Origin: JAHJQZ01 sp963667595
GTDB taxonomy: Bacteria; Pseudomonadota; Alphaproteobacteria; Rhizobiales; Devosiaceae
DNA: 64,000 nt
Direction: 5' to 3'
NCBI GenBank assembly: GCA_963667595.2
Contig: CAXXWD010000009.1
Coordinates: 372,001-436,000, forward strand
Shown: positions 44,549 to 52,916 of the stretch, piece by piece
How the letters are laid out: every line of letters begins with the position of its first letter
Position numbering within the stretch: position 1 is the first letter of the stretch
Made by a program: the position numbers and the translations under genes
The notes under the pieces: model-generated
Databases searched by the model: none
The model's input: the letters and a program-made list of their open reading frames with translations, nothing else
Told to the model about the DNA's origin: nothing

Positions 44549-46444
44549 TCAGTGCATTTCCTCGTAGCGTTCCAGCTCGGAAGTGTACCAGGCGGTGCCG
44601 CGGGTAGCGCTGCCCAGTTGCTGGAAGAGTTCGGCTTCGGCGGTTTCGGGCAGAAGCGCCTCGAACACGTCCCAGCCGGCTGCGTCCGGATTGTTGCGGA
44701 AGCCGAGCACCTGGCCGTGAAGCCCGGTGATCATCGGCACCAGAGCGCCTGAATAGACGGTCGGCACTTCGATCTTGATGCGGCGGATCGGCTGCAGAAC
44801 CTTCGTGCCAGCCTCTTCCAGCGCTTCCTTGACGCCAGCCTTGCCGGCGGTCTGGAAGGCGAAGTCGGAGCTGTCGACGGCGTGATACTTGCCGTCCTTG
44901 AGGGTGACGCCGATATCGACGACGATGTGGCCGTGCGGACCTTCATCGAGCGCGGCGCGGGCACCGGCCTCGACGGAAGGAATGTAGTTGCGCGGCACCG
45001 TGCCGCCCTTGATCACTTCGTTGAAGGTGAAGCCGCTGCTGCGTTCGAGCGGCACGATGTCCATGACCACGTCGGCGAACTGGCCGGCGCCGCCGGACTG
45101 CTTGCGGTGACGATAGTGCTTGTCGATAACCGGCTTGGACAGCGTTTCGTGCAGAGCCGGTTCGAGCTGCTCGGTGGTGACTTCGACGCCGAAGATTTCG
45201 TTGAGCTTTTCGACGACGCGCCGCTGATGCAACGGACCCTGGGTCGAAAGGACGGCCTTGCCCGAACGCGGGTCCTGCGACATCACCATGCCCGGATCGA
45301 TTTCGAGGAGCCGTGCCAGCGCGGTGGACAGGCGTGCATCGTCGCGTTCGCTGGCCGGGGCGAGCAGGTTGCGGAAGGTCGCCGCGCGCGGCTTGGCCCA
45401 TTCGGGCACGTCGAGCGTTCCATCGCGGCCGAAAAGCGGTGCGGTGATGGTCAGATGATCGGACTTGACCGCCACGCCGATATCGCCGGCCGAGAGCGTC
45501 CCCAGCGACGTGCGGGTGTCGAGGTCGACGATGGACCCGATGGTGTCGTCCGCCATCGCCGTGCCGGCGCCGACGCCGTCGACCAGGGCGCGCAACACCA
45601 CGGTTTTGCCCAAGTGCTTGACGTTATCGGCAAAGGCACCGATCGCCACCGCGGACTCATCGAGACCAAGCCGCGCCTTGAGGGTCGCAATGTCCGGCGC
45701 TTCGTGGCGCAGGGATTTCATCAGGCGGAACAGCCCGTTATTGTGGGAGGCTGCGCCCAGGAATGCCGGAATGAGGCTGTGGTTCTGCAAGGCCTTGGTT
45801 GCCACGCCGTAAAGCTCGTCGGGCAGGGGCTTTTTGTCCTCGATCAGTTCCTCAAGCAGCTTGTCGTCGAAATCGGCGAGGTGATCGAGCAGTTCGGCCC
45901 GGGCTTCCTGCTCGCGATCCTGTGTGGACTGAGGCAATTCGACGAGCGAAGACCGCTGACCTTCATGATACTGCCAGGCCCGCTCGGAGATGAGATCGAC
46001 GGCGCCGACAATGGCGCTGCCGTCGCGGATCGGAACCTGGCGCAGCACGATGGCATGATTGGAATAGGCCTGCAGGGCTGCCGTGATATCGGCGGTCCGG
46101 TCGGTCGCGATGTCCATCTTGTTGATGTAGATGTAGGTCGGCAGCCCGGATTCTTCGAGCAGTCTCAGATAGGGTCCGGCCAGCACGGCGGCGTCGGTTT
46201 CGGCCGGCACGCAGAGCACGGCGGCATCGGACGCCATGAGGGCGGGAGGAATGAGCGGCAGGTTGTGTGTGCCACCGGGGCAGTCGAGAACGGCCCAATC
46301 CTCGCCCATGAAGCTGAAACGCGTTACCGCGGCTTCGCCGTAAAGTTCAAGCCGACGCGGCTTTTCACCCTCAATGGTGGCAAGCGCCTCGGCAAGCGTT
46401 GTTTTGCCTGCCTGTGATGGCCCCAAAATCGATACAACTCTCAT
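44549..46444 (-). CDS. Divergent elongation factor G-like GTPase
   Basis: A 631-residue translational GTPase relative, about 60 residues shorter than EF-G. G1 is GPSQAGKT (8-15) instead of the usual AHIDAGKT, G3 is DCPG (54-57) instead of DTPG, and G4 is NKMD (108-111). The switch I region with the RGITI motif is missing: only about 40 residues separate G1 from G3. Domains II-V are recognisable, including HYRHRKQSGGAGQFADVVM and IPSVEAGARAALDEGPHGH. ATG 46444 follows GGGAGG. It is a paralogue, not the house-keeping fusA, which would sit with the ribosomal protein genes. The role is unknown; ribosome rescue or stress adaptation is possible. Confidence 0.85.
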   Translation of the reverse strand: MRVVSILGPSQAGKTTLAEALATIEGEKPRRLELYGEAAVTRFSFMGEDWAVLDCPGGTHNLPLIPPALMASDAAVLCVPAETDAAVLAGPYLRLLEESGLPTYIYINKMDIATDRTADITAALQAYSNHAIVLRQVPIRDGSAIVGAVDLISERAWQYHEGQRSSLVELPQSTQDREQEARAELLDHLADFDDKLLEELIEDKKPLPDELYGVATKALQNHSLIPAFLGAASHNNGLFRLMKSLRHEAPDIATLKARLGLDESAVAIGAFADNVKHLGKTVVLRALVDGVGAGTAMADDTIGSIVDLDTRTSLGTLSAGDIGVAVKSDHLTITAPLFGRDGTLDVPEWAKPRAATFRNLLAPASERDDARLSTALARLLEIDPGMVMSQDPRSGKAVLSTQGPLHQRRVVEKLNEIFGVEVTTEQLEPALHETLSKPVIDKHYRHRKQSGGAGQFADVVMDIVPLERSSGFTFNEVIKGGTVPRNYIPSVEAGARAALDEGPHGHIVVDIGVTLKDGKYHAVDSSDFAFQTAGKAGVKEALEEAGTKVLQPIRRIKIEVPTVYSGALVPMITGLHGQVLGFRNNPDAAGWDVFEALLPETAEAELFQQLGSATRGTAWYTSELERYEEMH

Positions 46445-46904
46445 ACGACTAGCCTCCCCAGTCTTTGGTTTCGCCGCTTGGGCGCTCTTGGTTGGCACCA
46501 CACTAACCGGAATGATTCCATTCCGTCACGCCGTGCCGGACGCTTTTGCCGCGGCTCACTGCCGCTTCTTTGTCACACAGCTTACGTAATATGCAGCCGA
46601 GCAACCTGCGCCGGATCAAAGTCTCGACACAAAAGCGGCGAAACTCAAGAAGTTTAAGGCCCGTTCCGACGTTAATTCCCCCAGAGCGTCCCCCGGCGAT
46701 TGTTTCCGGCACGCTCTTGACGCCGACATTGCCATTGTTTACACGGCTCGCCGGCTGCAGACGCCCGCCACCCGCCAACATTATCGTTTCGGTGAAGTTC
46801 TGCCCGAGATCGTCTTCTCTTGTTTCCTCATCCGCGTCTCGTGCGGATGGCAATGCGGGTCCCATCCAACAAAGCGAGGCCGGTGAACAAGGAATGAGAG
46901 ACTC
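46445..46904. other. Divergent spacer between EF-G-like and MATE genes
   Basis: No gene is supported in these 460 bases. A perfect inverted repeat, CGGAATG-ATTC-CATTCCG (46508-46525), lies 64 bases before the EF-G-like start and could be an operator for either divergent promoter. A plus-strand frame here has no recognisable domain. Confidence 0.4.
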
Positions 46905-48287
46905 ATGTCCGATCCGTCCCGTAACGGTTTTCTTCACGGCTCTTTGGCCGTTATCTTCGCCAAAACGGCCCTGCCGATCATCTTCGTGATGGTGATGAAC
47001 GGCTTTCTGACCGTCGCCGATGCCCTGTTTCTGGGGCATTTCGTCGGTTCGGATGCTCTGGCCGCCGTCACGCTCATCTTTCCGCTCTACATGCTCATCG
47101 TTGCCCTTTCGACCCTGGTCTCGAGCGGCATGTCGAGCCTTCTAGCGCAACATCTGGGCGGTGCCCGTACCGAAGACGCCTATGACGTTTTTGCCGGCGC
47201 CTTCTGGCTGGCGGTCGCCTCCGGGCTTGTGCTGAGCATCCTGTTTTTCGTCGCCGGGGCGCCCGTCGTGCTTGTGGCGGCGGGGGGCGATGCCGAACTC
47301 GCCGAGATGGCGTCGACCTATCTCGGCATCATCGTTTTCACCTCGCCTTTGATGTTCATGCTCGGCGTCGATTCCACCGCTTTGCGCAACGAAGGCCATG
47401 TCGGCACCATGGCGATGATGAGTGTCGTGGTTTCGCTGAGCAATATCGGCTTCGACTACGTGCTGATCGCGTTGATGGGATGGGGCGTGGCCGGTTCGGC
47501 CTGGGGGACCGTGTTCGCGCAAGCCGTGGCGCAGGGGCTGATCGTCATGTTTCGCCTGAGGCGCAGGACGATCCTTATGCCGATCACGGTCATCAAGAAT
47601 GCTACGGTCCGTGTCTGGGGCGGCATCCTGGCCCTCGGCGCGCCGCAAAGCCTCAACTTCGTCGGGGCGGCGCTCAGCTCCACGGCGATTCTGGCGGCCC
47701 TGCAGATGACCCGCAGCCCGGATTATGCCGTGACGGTCTCCGCCTATGGCATCATCACCAGGATCACCACCTTCACCTTCCTGCCGCTGATGGGGCTCGG
47801 ACAGGCGATGCAGACGATCACCGGCAACAATCACGGCGCCGGGTTGTGGCAAAGGAGTGGGGACAGTCTCAGGTTCGCCATGCTGGCGGCGCTGGTCTTC
47901 TGCCTCGGTTCAGAGGTGGTGATGGTGCTGTTCGCGCCTCAGATCGGCGCCCTGTTCATCGCCGATGGTGATGTGATTGCCGAAGTGGGGGCGATCATGC
48001 CGGTGATGGTGACGTGCTTTTTCGTCTCCGGTCCGCTGATCATGGTGGCGACGCATTTCCAGGCCATCGGCGATGCCGGACGGGCAGCGATCCTCGGCCT
48101 GACCAAGCCGTACCTGTTCTATATCCCCATGGTCTTTGCTTTCGCCCTTTTGTTCGGTGCGAAGGCGATCTGGTGGGCCAGCCCTGTCGCCGATCTCCTG
48201 TTGCTCGGGCTGGCGGCAATCGTGTTGTCCGACAATGCCAGGCGGCAGTCGCTGCGCTGGGGGTTGTTCGGCCAGCCGGCACGATAA
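46905..48287 (+). CDS. MATE-family multidrug/sodium antiporter
   Basis: A 460-residue inner membrane exporter with about twelve hydrophobic segments in two halves. The N-terminal half has FVMVMNGFLTVADALFLGHF and SSGMSSLLAQHLGGARTEDA, typical of MATE proteins; the second half repeats the pattern at LGAPQSLNFVGAAL and GLGQAMQTITGNNHGA. ATG 46905 follows AAGGAA at longer than usual spacing. It stands alone, divergent from the EF-G-like gene. The substrate cannot be predicted; cationic drugs or a secondary metabolite are usual. Confidence 0.9.
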   Translation: MSDPSRNGFLHGSLAVIFAKTALPIIFVMVMNGFLTVADALFLGHFVGSDALAAVTLIFPLYMLIVALSTLVSSGMSSLLAQHLGGARTEDAYDVFAGAFWLAVASGLVLSILFFVAGAPVVLVAAGGDAELAEMASTYLGIIVFTSPLMFMLGVDSTALRNEGHVGTMAMMSVVVSLSNIGFDYVLIALMGWGVAGSAWGTVFAQAVAQGLIVMFRLRRRTILMPITVIKNATVRVWGGILALGAPQSLNFVGAALSSTAILAALQMTRSPDYAVTVSAYGIITRITTFTFLPLMGLGQAMQTITGNNHGAGLWQRSGDSLRFAMLAALVFCLGSEVVMVLFAPQIGALFIADGDVIAEVGAIMPVMVTCFFVSGPLIMVATHFQAIGDAGRAAILGLTKPYLFYIPMVFAFALLFGAKAIWWASPVADLLLLGLAAIVLSDNARRQSLRWGLFGQPAR

Positions 48288-48353
48288 ACCACACCCGGAC
48301 GGCGAAGTTCCGGTCGCCGCCCGGATTTTTCGCCCCGCTTTTTTTGCAAGGAC

Positions 48354-49226
48354 TCAGCGCCGTTCGAAATAGTCGAGCGGGATCTTGAGATAGGAGCGGC
48401 CATCCGCTTCCGGCGCGGGCTTGCGGCCGCCGTTGAGATTGACCTGCAAGGCCGCCAGCATCAGCCGCGGCAAGGGCAGGGTTGCATCGCGTGCATTGCG
48501 GGCCATGACGAAATCCTGCTTGGCGGGTGTGCCGGACAGGTGAATGTTGGTCTGTTTCTGCTCGCCGACGCTCGACGAACAGATGGCCGCTCGCCCGCCG
48601 GGCGCATAATCGTGCCCGACATAGATGCGCGTATTGTCGGGCAAGGCGAGGATCGCCATCAGGCTGTCGTAAAGCTCTGCGGGCGAGCCGCCGGGGAAGT
48701 CGGCGCGCGAGGTGCCGCTATCGGGCATCATCAGCGTATCGTTTACGAAAGCGGCATCGCCCGCGACATAGGTCACCGAAGCCAGGGTGTGGCCGGGCGA
48801 ATGCATGACCTTGACCGGCACCTTTCCGACAAGAAAGATTTCGCCGTCGTTGAACAGGCTGTCCCACTGGCTGCCGTCGGTCGAAAAATCGTCGCCGAGA
48901 TTGTAGATCGTCTTCCACAAGGCCTGAACCTTGATGACGTGTTCGCCGATGCCGGTGCGCGCGCCGAGTTTTTCGGCCATCCAATGGGCGGCCGAGAAAT
49001 GGTCGGCATGCGGATGGGTGTCGAGCACCCAGACCACGTCGATACCCGTGCCGTCGATATAGGACAAAAGCTCTTCGGCGCTCTGCGTCGAGGTGGCGCC
49101 GGAAACGGGGTCATAATCCCAGACCGGATCGACAACGGCGCCCTTCATCGTCTCGGGATCGTGAAAGACATATTGCCAGGAGCCGGTGACGGAGTCCCAG
49201 AAGGGCATCACGATGGGATCGTTCAT
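48354..49226 (-). CDS. Metallo-beta-lactamase-fold hydrolase, persulfide dioxygenase-like
   Basis: A 290-residue protein with the MBL metal motif THPHADH, a His in HSPGHTLASV, Asp in NDTLMMPDSGTSRADFPGG and His in YVGHDY. The DSGTSRADFPGG segment is typical of the ETHE1/Blh group, which oxidises glutathione persulfide or related sulfane sulfur. ATG 49226 is chosen because it begins MNDPIVMPFWD behind GGAGGAAAA. It lies just downstream of Dps and peroxiredoxin on the same strand, fitting a thiol and oxidant defence role. No rhodanese or sulfur-responsive ArsR-type regulator gene accompanies it. Confidence 0.85.
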   Translation of the reverse strand: MNDPIVMPFWDSVTGSWQYVFHDPETMKGAVVDPVWDYDPVSGATSTQSAEELLSYIDGTGIDVVWVLDTHPHADHFSAAHWMAEKLGARTGIGEHVIKVQALWKTIYNLGDDFSTDGSQWDSLFNDGEIFLVGKVPVKVMHSPGHTLASVTYVAGDAAFVNDTLMMPDSGTSRADFPGGSPAELYDSLMAILALPDNTRIYVGHDYAPGGRAAICSSSVGEQKQTNIHLSGTPAKQDFVMARNARDATLPLPRLMLAALQVNLNGGRKPAPEADGRSYLKIPLDYFERR

Positions 49227-49290
49227 CTTTTCCTCCGTTGTTCCGGCCATGCGGCGCGATCCCCCCGAAGGGGATCGTGCCGTTTTCCGG

Positions 49291-49728
49291 TCAGGCCTCG
49301 GCGGCCTTCATCATCCACAATTCCTTTTCATGCCAGGAAAGCCGGTCGGTCAACAGCCCGGCGGTCACTTCATCGCCAGCATCCTGTGCAGAAGCGATAC
49401 CGGTCCGCAGCTCCGCGGCCAATGCCTCATGGCCGGCAATGAGCGCCGAAACCATGGCGTTGGCCGATTGCGCCGGCGCCGGGGCGGGACCGGCCAGCGC
49501 CGTCAGTTCGGCCAGCGAGCCGGGAGCGGGAGCGCCAAGGCTGCGGATGCGTTCGGCGATATCGTCGAGTGCGGTCCACAGGTTGGTGTACTGATCCTCG
49601 AACGCGGCATGGAGCTGGCGGAACGCGGGGCCGACGACATTCCAGTGATAGGCATGGGTCTGGACATAAAGTCCGAAGGTCTTGCCGAGGATGGCGGTGA
49701 GATTGTCGATGTTGGTCTTGCTCGTCAT
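49291..49728 (-). CDS. dps: Dps-family ferritin-like protein
   Basis: A 145-residue four-helix protein that forms a dodecamer, stores iron and protects DNA from peroxide. HAYHWNVVGPAFRQLHAAFEDQY contains the ferroxidase His, Asp and Glu residues of Dps. A Pro/Ala-rich linker (ALAGPAPAPAQSANAM) replaces the usual middle loop. ATG 49728 is preferred to 49734 because GAGG is well spaced for it. It lies close to the peroxiredoxin gene and an OxyR-like regulator and is probably under that control. Confidence 0.88.
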   Translation of the reverse strand: MTSKTNIDNLTAILGKTFGLYVQTHAYHWNVVGPAFRQLHAAFEDQYTNLWTALDDIAERIRSLGAPAPGSLAELTALAGPAPAPAQSANAMVSALIAGHEALAAELRTGIASAQDAGDEVTAGLLTDRLSWHEKELWMMKAAEA

Positions 49729-49823
49729 GTTCATGTCCTCAATTGCGGGGTGTTTGAGAAAAGACGCTCCGGCGGCAACCGCCGGAGCCGGTTTGGTGGG
49801 GGAGGAGGGCGCTGGTTATCGCC

Positions 49824-50474
49824 TCAGAGCGCGCGGGTCGAAAAGTACCAGTCAACCGTGTTGTAGCCTTCGCCCGAGCGGGCTTCGGCGGCGGCGGCCG
49901 TCGGCGGGGTCGGCACGATGACGTCCTTGCCCGGCTGCCAGTTCTCCGGCATGGCACACTTGTTCTCGTCGGCGGTCTGCAAGGCGACCAGCAGGCGGAA
50001 AATCTCATCGATCGAGCGGCCGGCAACGATCGGGTAGTAGATCATGGCGCGCAACACGCCCTCGGGATCGATGATGAAGGTGGTCCGCACCGCCGAGGTG
50101 TCGGAGGCGCCGGGCTGGATCATGCCATAGGCATGAGCCACCTTCATGTTGAGGTCGGCGATGATCGGGAAGGTGATCTCGACGCCGAACTTCTCCTTGA
50201 TGTTGCGCATCCAGGCGATGTGCGAATAGTGGCTGTCGATGGAAAGCCCCAAAAGCTCGGCGCCGCGCGCCTTGAAATCCTCGTGCTTTTTGGCAAAGGC
50301 CATGAATTCGGTGGTGCACACCGGAGTGAAATCGGCCGGGTGCGAAAACAGGATCAGCCACTTGCCCTTGTAGTCACCGAGCTTTCTCTGGCCGGCGGTG
50401 GTCAGTGCGTCGAACTCCGGCGCGGGGGCGTTGAGCTGCGGCAGGCGGGGCTGGGTCTGGGCGTCTTCGGTCAT
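49824..50474 (-). CDS. Peroxiredoxin (AhpC/Prx6-type)
   Basis: A 216-residue thiol peroxidase. The peroxidatic Cys53 is in HPADFTPVCTTEF; a second Cys173 in NKCAMPENW may act as resolving residue, although in bacterial Prx6 relatives that position is often not Cys. ATG 50474 is preferred to 50480, whose ribosome binding site would be one base away; GGAGA suits the second. It is divergent from the OxyR-like gene at 50586, and the spacer holds an OxyR-type ATAG-N7-CTAT motif, so peroxide induction is probable. Confidence 0.88.
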   Translation of the reverse strand: MTEDAQTQPRLPQLNAPAPEFDALTTAGQRKLGDYKGKWLILFSHPADFTPVCTTEFMAFAKKHEDFKARGAELLGLSIDSHYSHIAWMRNIKEKFGVEITFPIIADLNMKVAHAYGMIQPGASDTSAVRTTFIIDPEGVLRAMIYYPIVAGRSIDEIFRLLVALQTADENKCAMPENWQPGKDVIVPTPPTAAAAEARSGEGYNTVDWYFSTRAL

Positions 50475-50522
50475 TTTCATGTCTCCGTGTTCGGACTGGT
50501 TTCGATGTGCGATGACGAAAAG

Positions 50523-50559
50523 ATAGGTGCTGGCTATTGATTGGTGAAATCGATAATAT
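50523..50559. promoter_or_regulatory. OxyR-type binding site between peroxiredoxin and oxyR
   Basis: ATAG (50523-50526), seven bases, then CTAT (50534-50537) is an exact match to one half of the OxyR consensus. The second half at the expected spacing is degenerate (TGAA, seven bases, ATAT, ending 50559). A LysR-type T-N11-A arrangement, ATTGAT/ATCGATAAT, lies in the same place. The 105-base spacer serves two divergent genes. Confidence 0.6.
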
Positions 50560-50585
50560 TTTGGTTTGTAATAGAGGAGCTCTAT

Positions 50586-51506
50586 ATGCAACCGACCATC
50601 ACCCTTCGCCAGCTCGGCTTTCTCGTCGCTCTGGCCGACACGCTCAGTTTCTCGCGCGCCGCCGAAGCCTCGTTCGTCACCCAGCCGACGCTGAGCGCGG
50701 GTCTCAGGGAGCTTGAGGAGCGGCTGGGCGTGGTGCTGGCCGAGCGCACCCGTCGTTCGGTCGTCCTGACCCCGGTCGGGGCAAAGATCGCCGCGCGTGC
50801 CCGCGCGGTGCTGTTGGCGGCCGGTGAAATCGAGGAGCTGGCCCGGGCCAGTGCGGCGCCGGAAGCCGGCGATTTGCGGCTCGGGTCCATCCCGACCATC
50901 GGACCCTATCTCATCCCGCACGCCCTGCCGGAAATTCGCCGGAGCTTTCCGGATCTGCGGCTTTTGCTGCGCGAGGAACTGACCGAGCAATTGCTCGAAG
51001 GACTGCACGCCGGGCGGCTGGATCTCATCATGATCGCCCTGCCGTTCGAGGTGGGCGGCATCGAGACCATGGAGCTGTTCGAAGACGGCTATCATCTGGC
51101 TGCCCCGCTCAACCGTTTCGGTCCCGAGCCGGTGGGCGGCGCCGAACTCGAAGGCGCGCAGCTGATGCTTCTGGAAAAGGGCCATTGCCTGCAACGCCAC
51201 GCCCTCAGCGCCTTTCCGAACCGGCGCATCGAACAGGACGAAAGCTTTTCCGCCACGTCCCTGGCGACCCTGATCTCGATGGTCAGCGAGGGCCTGGGCA
51301 TCACACTTCTGCCCGATCTTGCCATCGATGCCGGCGTGCTGGGCGGGCAGGAGGTGATGATCGTGCCTTTGAAGGACGCCCGGCCGCGCCATGTGGTTCT
51401 GGCCTGGCGGACGAGTTCGGCCCGCGCGGGCCTTTTCCGCAGGCTCGGCGAGATTTTCAAGGCGACGCGCCGGAAGACGGTGGAAGCGGGGGGCGCGGGT
51501 GCGTGA
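50586..51506 (+). CDS. oxyR: OxyR-like LysR-family regulator with one sensing cysteine
   Basis: A 306-residue LysR regulator. The helix-turn-helix is TLSFSRAAEASFVTQPTLSA, and the sensor domain has LMLLEKGHCLQRHAL, where Cys201 matches the peroxide-sensing Cys199 of E. coli OxyR. The second redox Cys (Cys208 in E. coli) would fall near residue 210, which is Phe; the segment reads SAFPNRRIEQDESFSATSL. So it lacks the partner for the usual disulphide. ATG 50586 follows GAGGAG. Its divergent peroxiredoxin and nearby Dps are typical targets. Confidence 0.8.
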   Translation: MQPTITLRQLGFLVALADTLSFSRAAEASFVTQPTLSAGLRELEERLGVVLAERTRRSVVLTPVGAKIAARARAVLLAAGEIEELARASAAPEAGDLRLGSIPTIGPYLIPHALPEIRRSFPDLRLLLREELTEQLLEGLHAGRLDLIMIALPFEVGGIETMELFEDGYHLAAPLNRFGPEPVGGAELEGAQLMLLEKGHCLQRHALSAFPNRRIEQDESFSATSLATLISMVSEGLGITLLPDLAIDAGVLGGQEVMIVPLKDARPRHVVLAWRTSSARAGLFRRLGEIFKATRRKTVEAGGAGA

Positions 51507-51512
51507 TCCCGC

Positions 51513-51554
51513 TAGGTCATGTCACGTTTTGATGGAATCAAAACACATGACCTA
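51513..51554. repeat. Compound inverted repeat after oxyR
   Basis: TAGGTCATGT (51513-51522) pairs with ACATGACCTA (51545-51554), and inside it GTTTTGAT (51526-51533) pairs with ATCAAAAC (51537-51544). The core CACGTTTTGA recurs at 58628-58637 in a second element, so this is a dispersed repeat family. It may also end transcription of oxyR. Confidence 0.6.
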
Positions 51555-51638
51555 AGTCCTTGAACATGCTATAGAAGAGGATTTGCTCTAGGCTGCATCG
51601 ATATTCAGGTTTCGGGCGCGGCGCGAGTGGATTTTTGT

Positions 51639-51701
51639 CCTGAAAGGACTTTGGGACGTGCCGTGGTGTGATCACCACAAGAGGCACAAAGTCCTTTCAG
51701 G
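51639..51701. repeat. Three-tier nested palindrome
   Basis: CCTGAAAGGACTTTG (51639-51653) is perfectly complementary to CAAAGTCCTTTCAGG (51687-51701). Inside, GTGCC pairs with GGCAC, and inside that GTGGTG-TGAT-CACCAC forms a perfect hairpin. Outer flanks (51618-51638 and 51702-51722) also show partial complementarity. The whole could fold into one long interrupted stem. It lies in the gene-free stretch 51507-51854 between oxyR and the convergent ATPase gene. Confidence 0.65.
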
Positions 51702-51854
51702 GCGAAAAGACGCCGCGTCCCTTCGGGATATGGCCAAAATCGCTCATTGCGGCGTCAAAAGGGCTTGAAGGATATCAATCCTCCTGCGCCCTTATTCCTG
51801 GCACTGGGCGATTTTCGCACATACCGCGCTCCAAATCCTGAGTGTCGATACAGC

Positions 51855-52913
51855 CTAGCGCAACCGCTTGCCGTTCTCGTCGAACAGCAGGACGGAATCC
51901 GGGTTGAAACGGGCATCGAATGTGGCGCCGGCCTTAAGCGAGCGGTCGTTGTCGGTGGCGACGGTGATCAGTTCGCCGGATCCGAAACGGGCATAGGCAT
52001 AGGTTTCGCCGCCCAGATGTTCGACCAGTTCGACCTTGAGCGCCAGCGCCGCCGTTCCGTCGGGTCGAAAGCTTTCCGGCCGGATGCCGACGGTCACTTT
52101 CGTGCCGGGATCCACTTTTGCCGATACGGGAATGCTGACGTCGCCGTGTTCGGCGAGGCGTACCGCGCCCTTGTCCATGACGCCCTTGAGGAAGTTCATC
52201 TTCGGCGAACCGATAAAGCCGGCGACGAACAGGTTGTCGGGATCGTCGTAGAGCTGCAGGGGGGTGCCGACCTGTTCGACGATGCCGTCGCGCAACACCA
52301 CGATGCGGTCGGCCAGCGTCATGGCCTCCACCTGATCGTGGGTGACGTAGATGATGGTGGTGTTGAGGTCGCGATGGAGCCGCGCCAGCTCGATACGCAT
52401 ATGCACGCGCAATTCGGCATCGAGATTGGAAAGCGGCTCGTCGAACAGGAAGACGTCCGGATGCCTGACGATGGCGCGCCCGATGGCGACGCGCTGGCGC
52501 TGGCCGCCGGAAAGCTCCTTGGGCCGGCGATCCAGAAGCTCGTCGAGTTCGAGAATGCGCGCCGCCTCATCGACCTGCCTGGCGATCTCGTCCTTGGGAA
52601 CGCCGGCGAATTTGAGGGCGAAACCCATGTTCTCGCGAACACTCATGTGCGGGTAAAGGGCGTAGGACTGAAAGACCATGGCGATACCGCGCTTGGACGG
52701 CGCCACGTCGTTCATCTTGTCCTTGCCGATATAAAGGTCGCCTTCGGTAATGTCTTCGAGGCCGGCGATCATGCGCAACAGGGTCGACTTGCCGCAACCG
52801 GACGGGCCGACGAAAACGATGAATTCCTCGGAGGCGATGTCGAGATCGACGCCTTTGATGACTTCGAGGTTTCCGAAGGATTTGCGTACGCCGCTGAGCC
52901 TTAACCCGGTCAT
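51855..52913 (-). CDS. ABC transporter ATPase, UgpC/MsmX type (third CUT1 system)
   Basis: A 352-residue ATPase with Walker A GPSGCGKS, signature LSGGQ, LFDEPLSNLDAELR, VTHDQ and a C-terminal TOBE region. It begins three bases after the GH28 stop, which makes it the last gene of the operon that starts with the binding protein at 60082. It energises the permeases at 56843 and 57658. Confidence 0.9.
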   Translation of the reverse strand: MTGLRLSGVRKSFGNLEVIKGVDLDIASEEFIVFVGPSGCGKSTLLRMIAGLEDITEGDLYIGKDKMNDVAPSKRGIAMVFQSYALYPHMSVRENMGFALKFAGVPKDEIARQVDEAARILELDELLDRRPKELSGGQRQRVAIGRAIVRHPDVFLFDEPLSNLDAELRVHMRIELARLHRDLNTTIIYVTHDQVEAMTLADRIVVLRDGIVEQVGTPLQLYDDPDNLFVAGFIGSPKMNFLKGVMDKGAVRLAEHGDVSIPVSAKVDPGTKVTVGIRPESFRPDGTAALALKVELVEHLGGETYAYARFGSGELITVATDNDRSLKAGATFDARFNPDSVLLFDENGKRLR

Positions 52914-52916
52914 GCT

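Noticed and set aside
49824..51392. A 522-residue form of the peroxiredoxin
   Set aside because: The extra part is antisense to oxyR. The real start is at 50474 or 50480.
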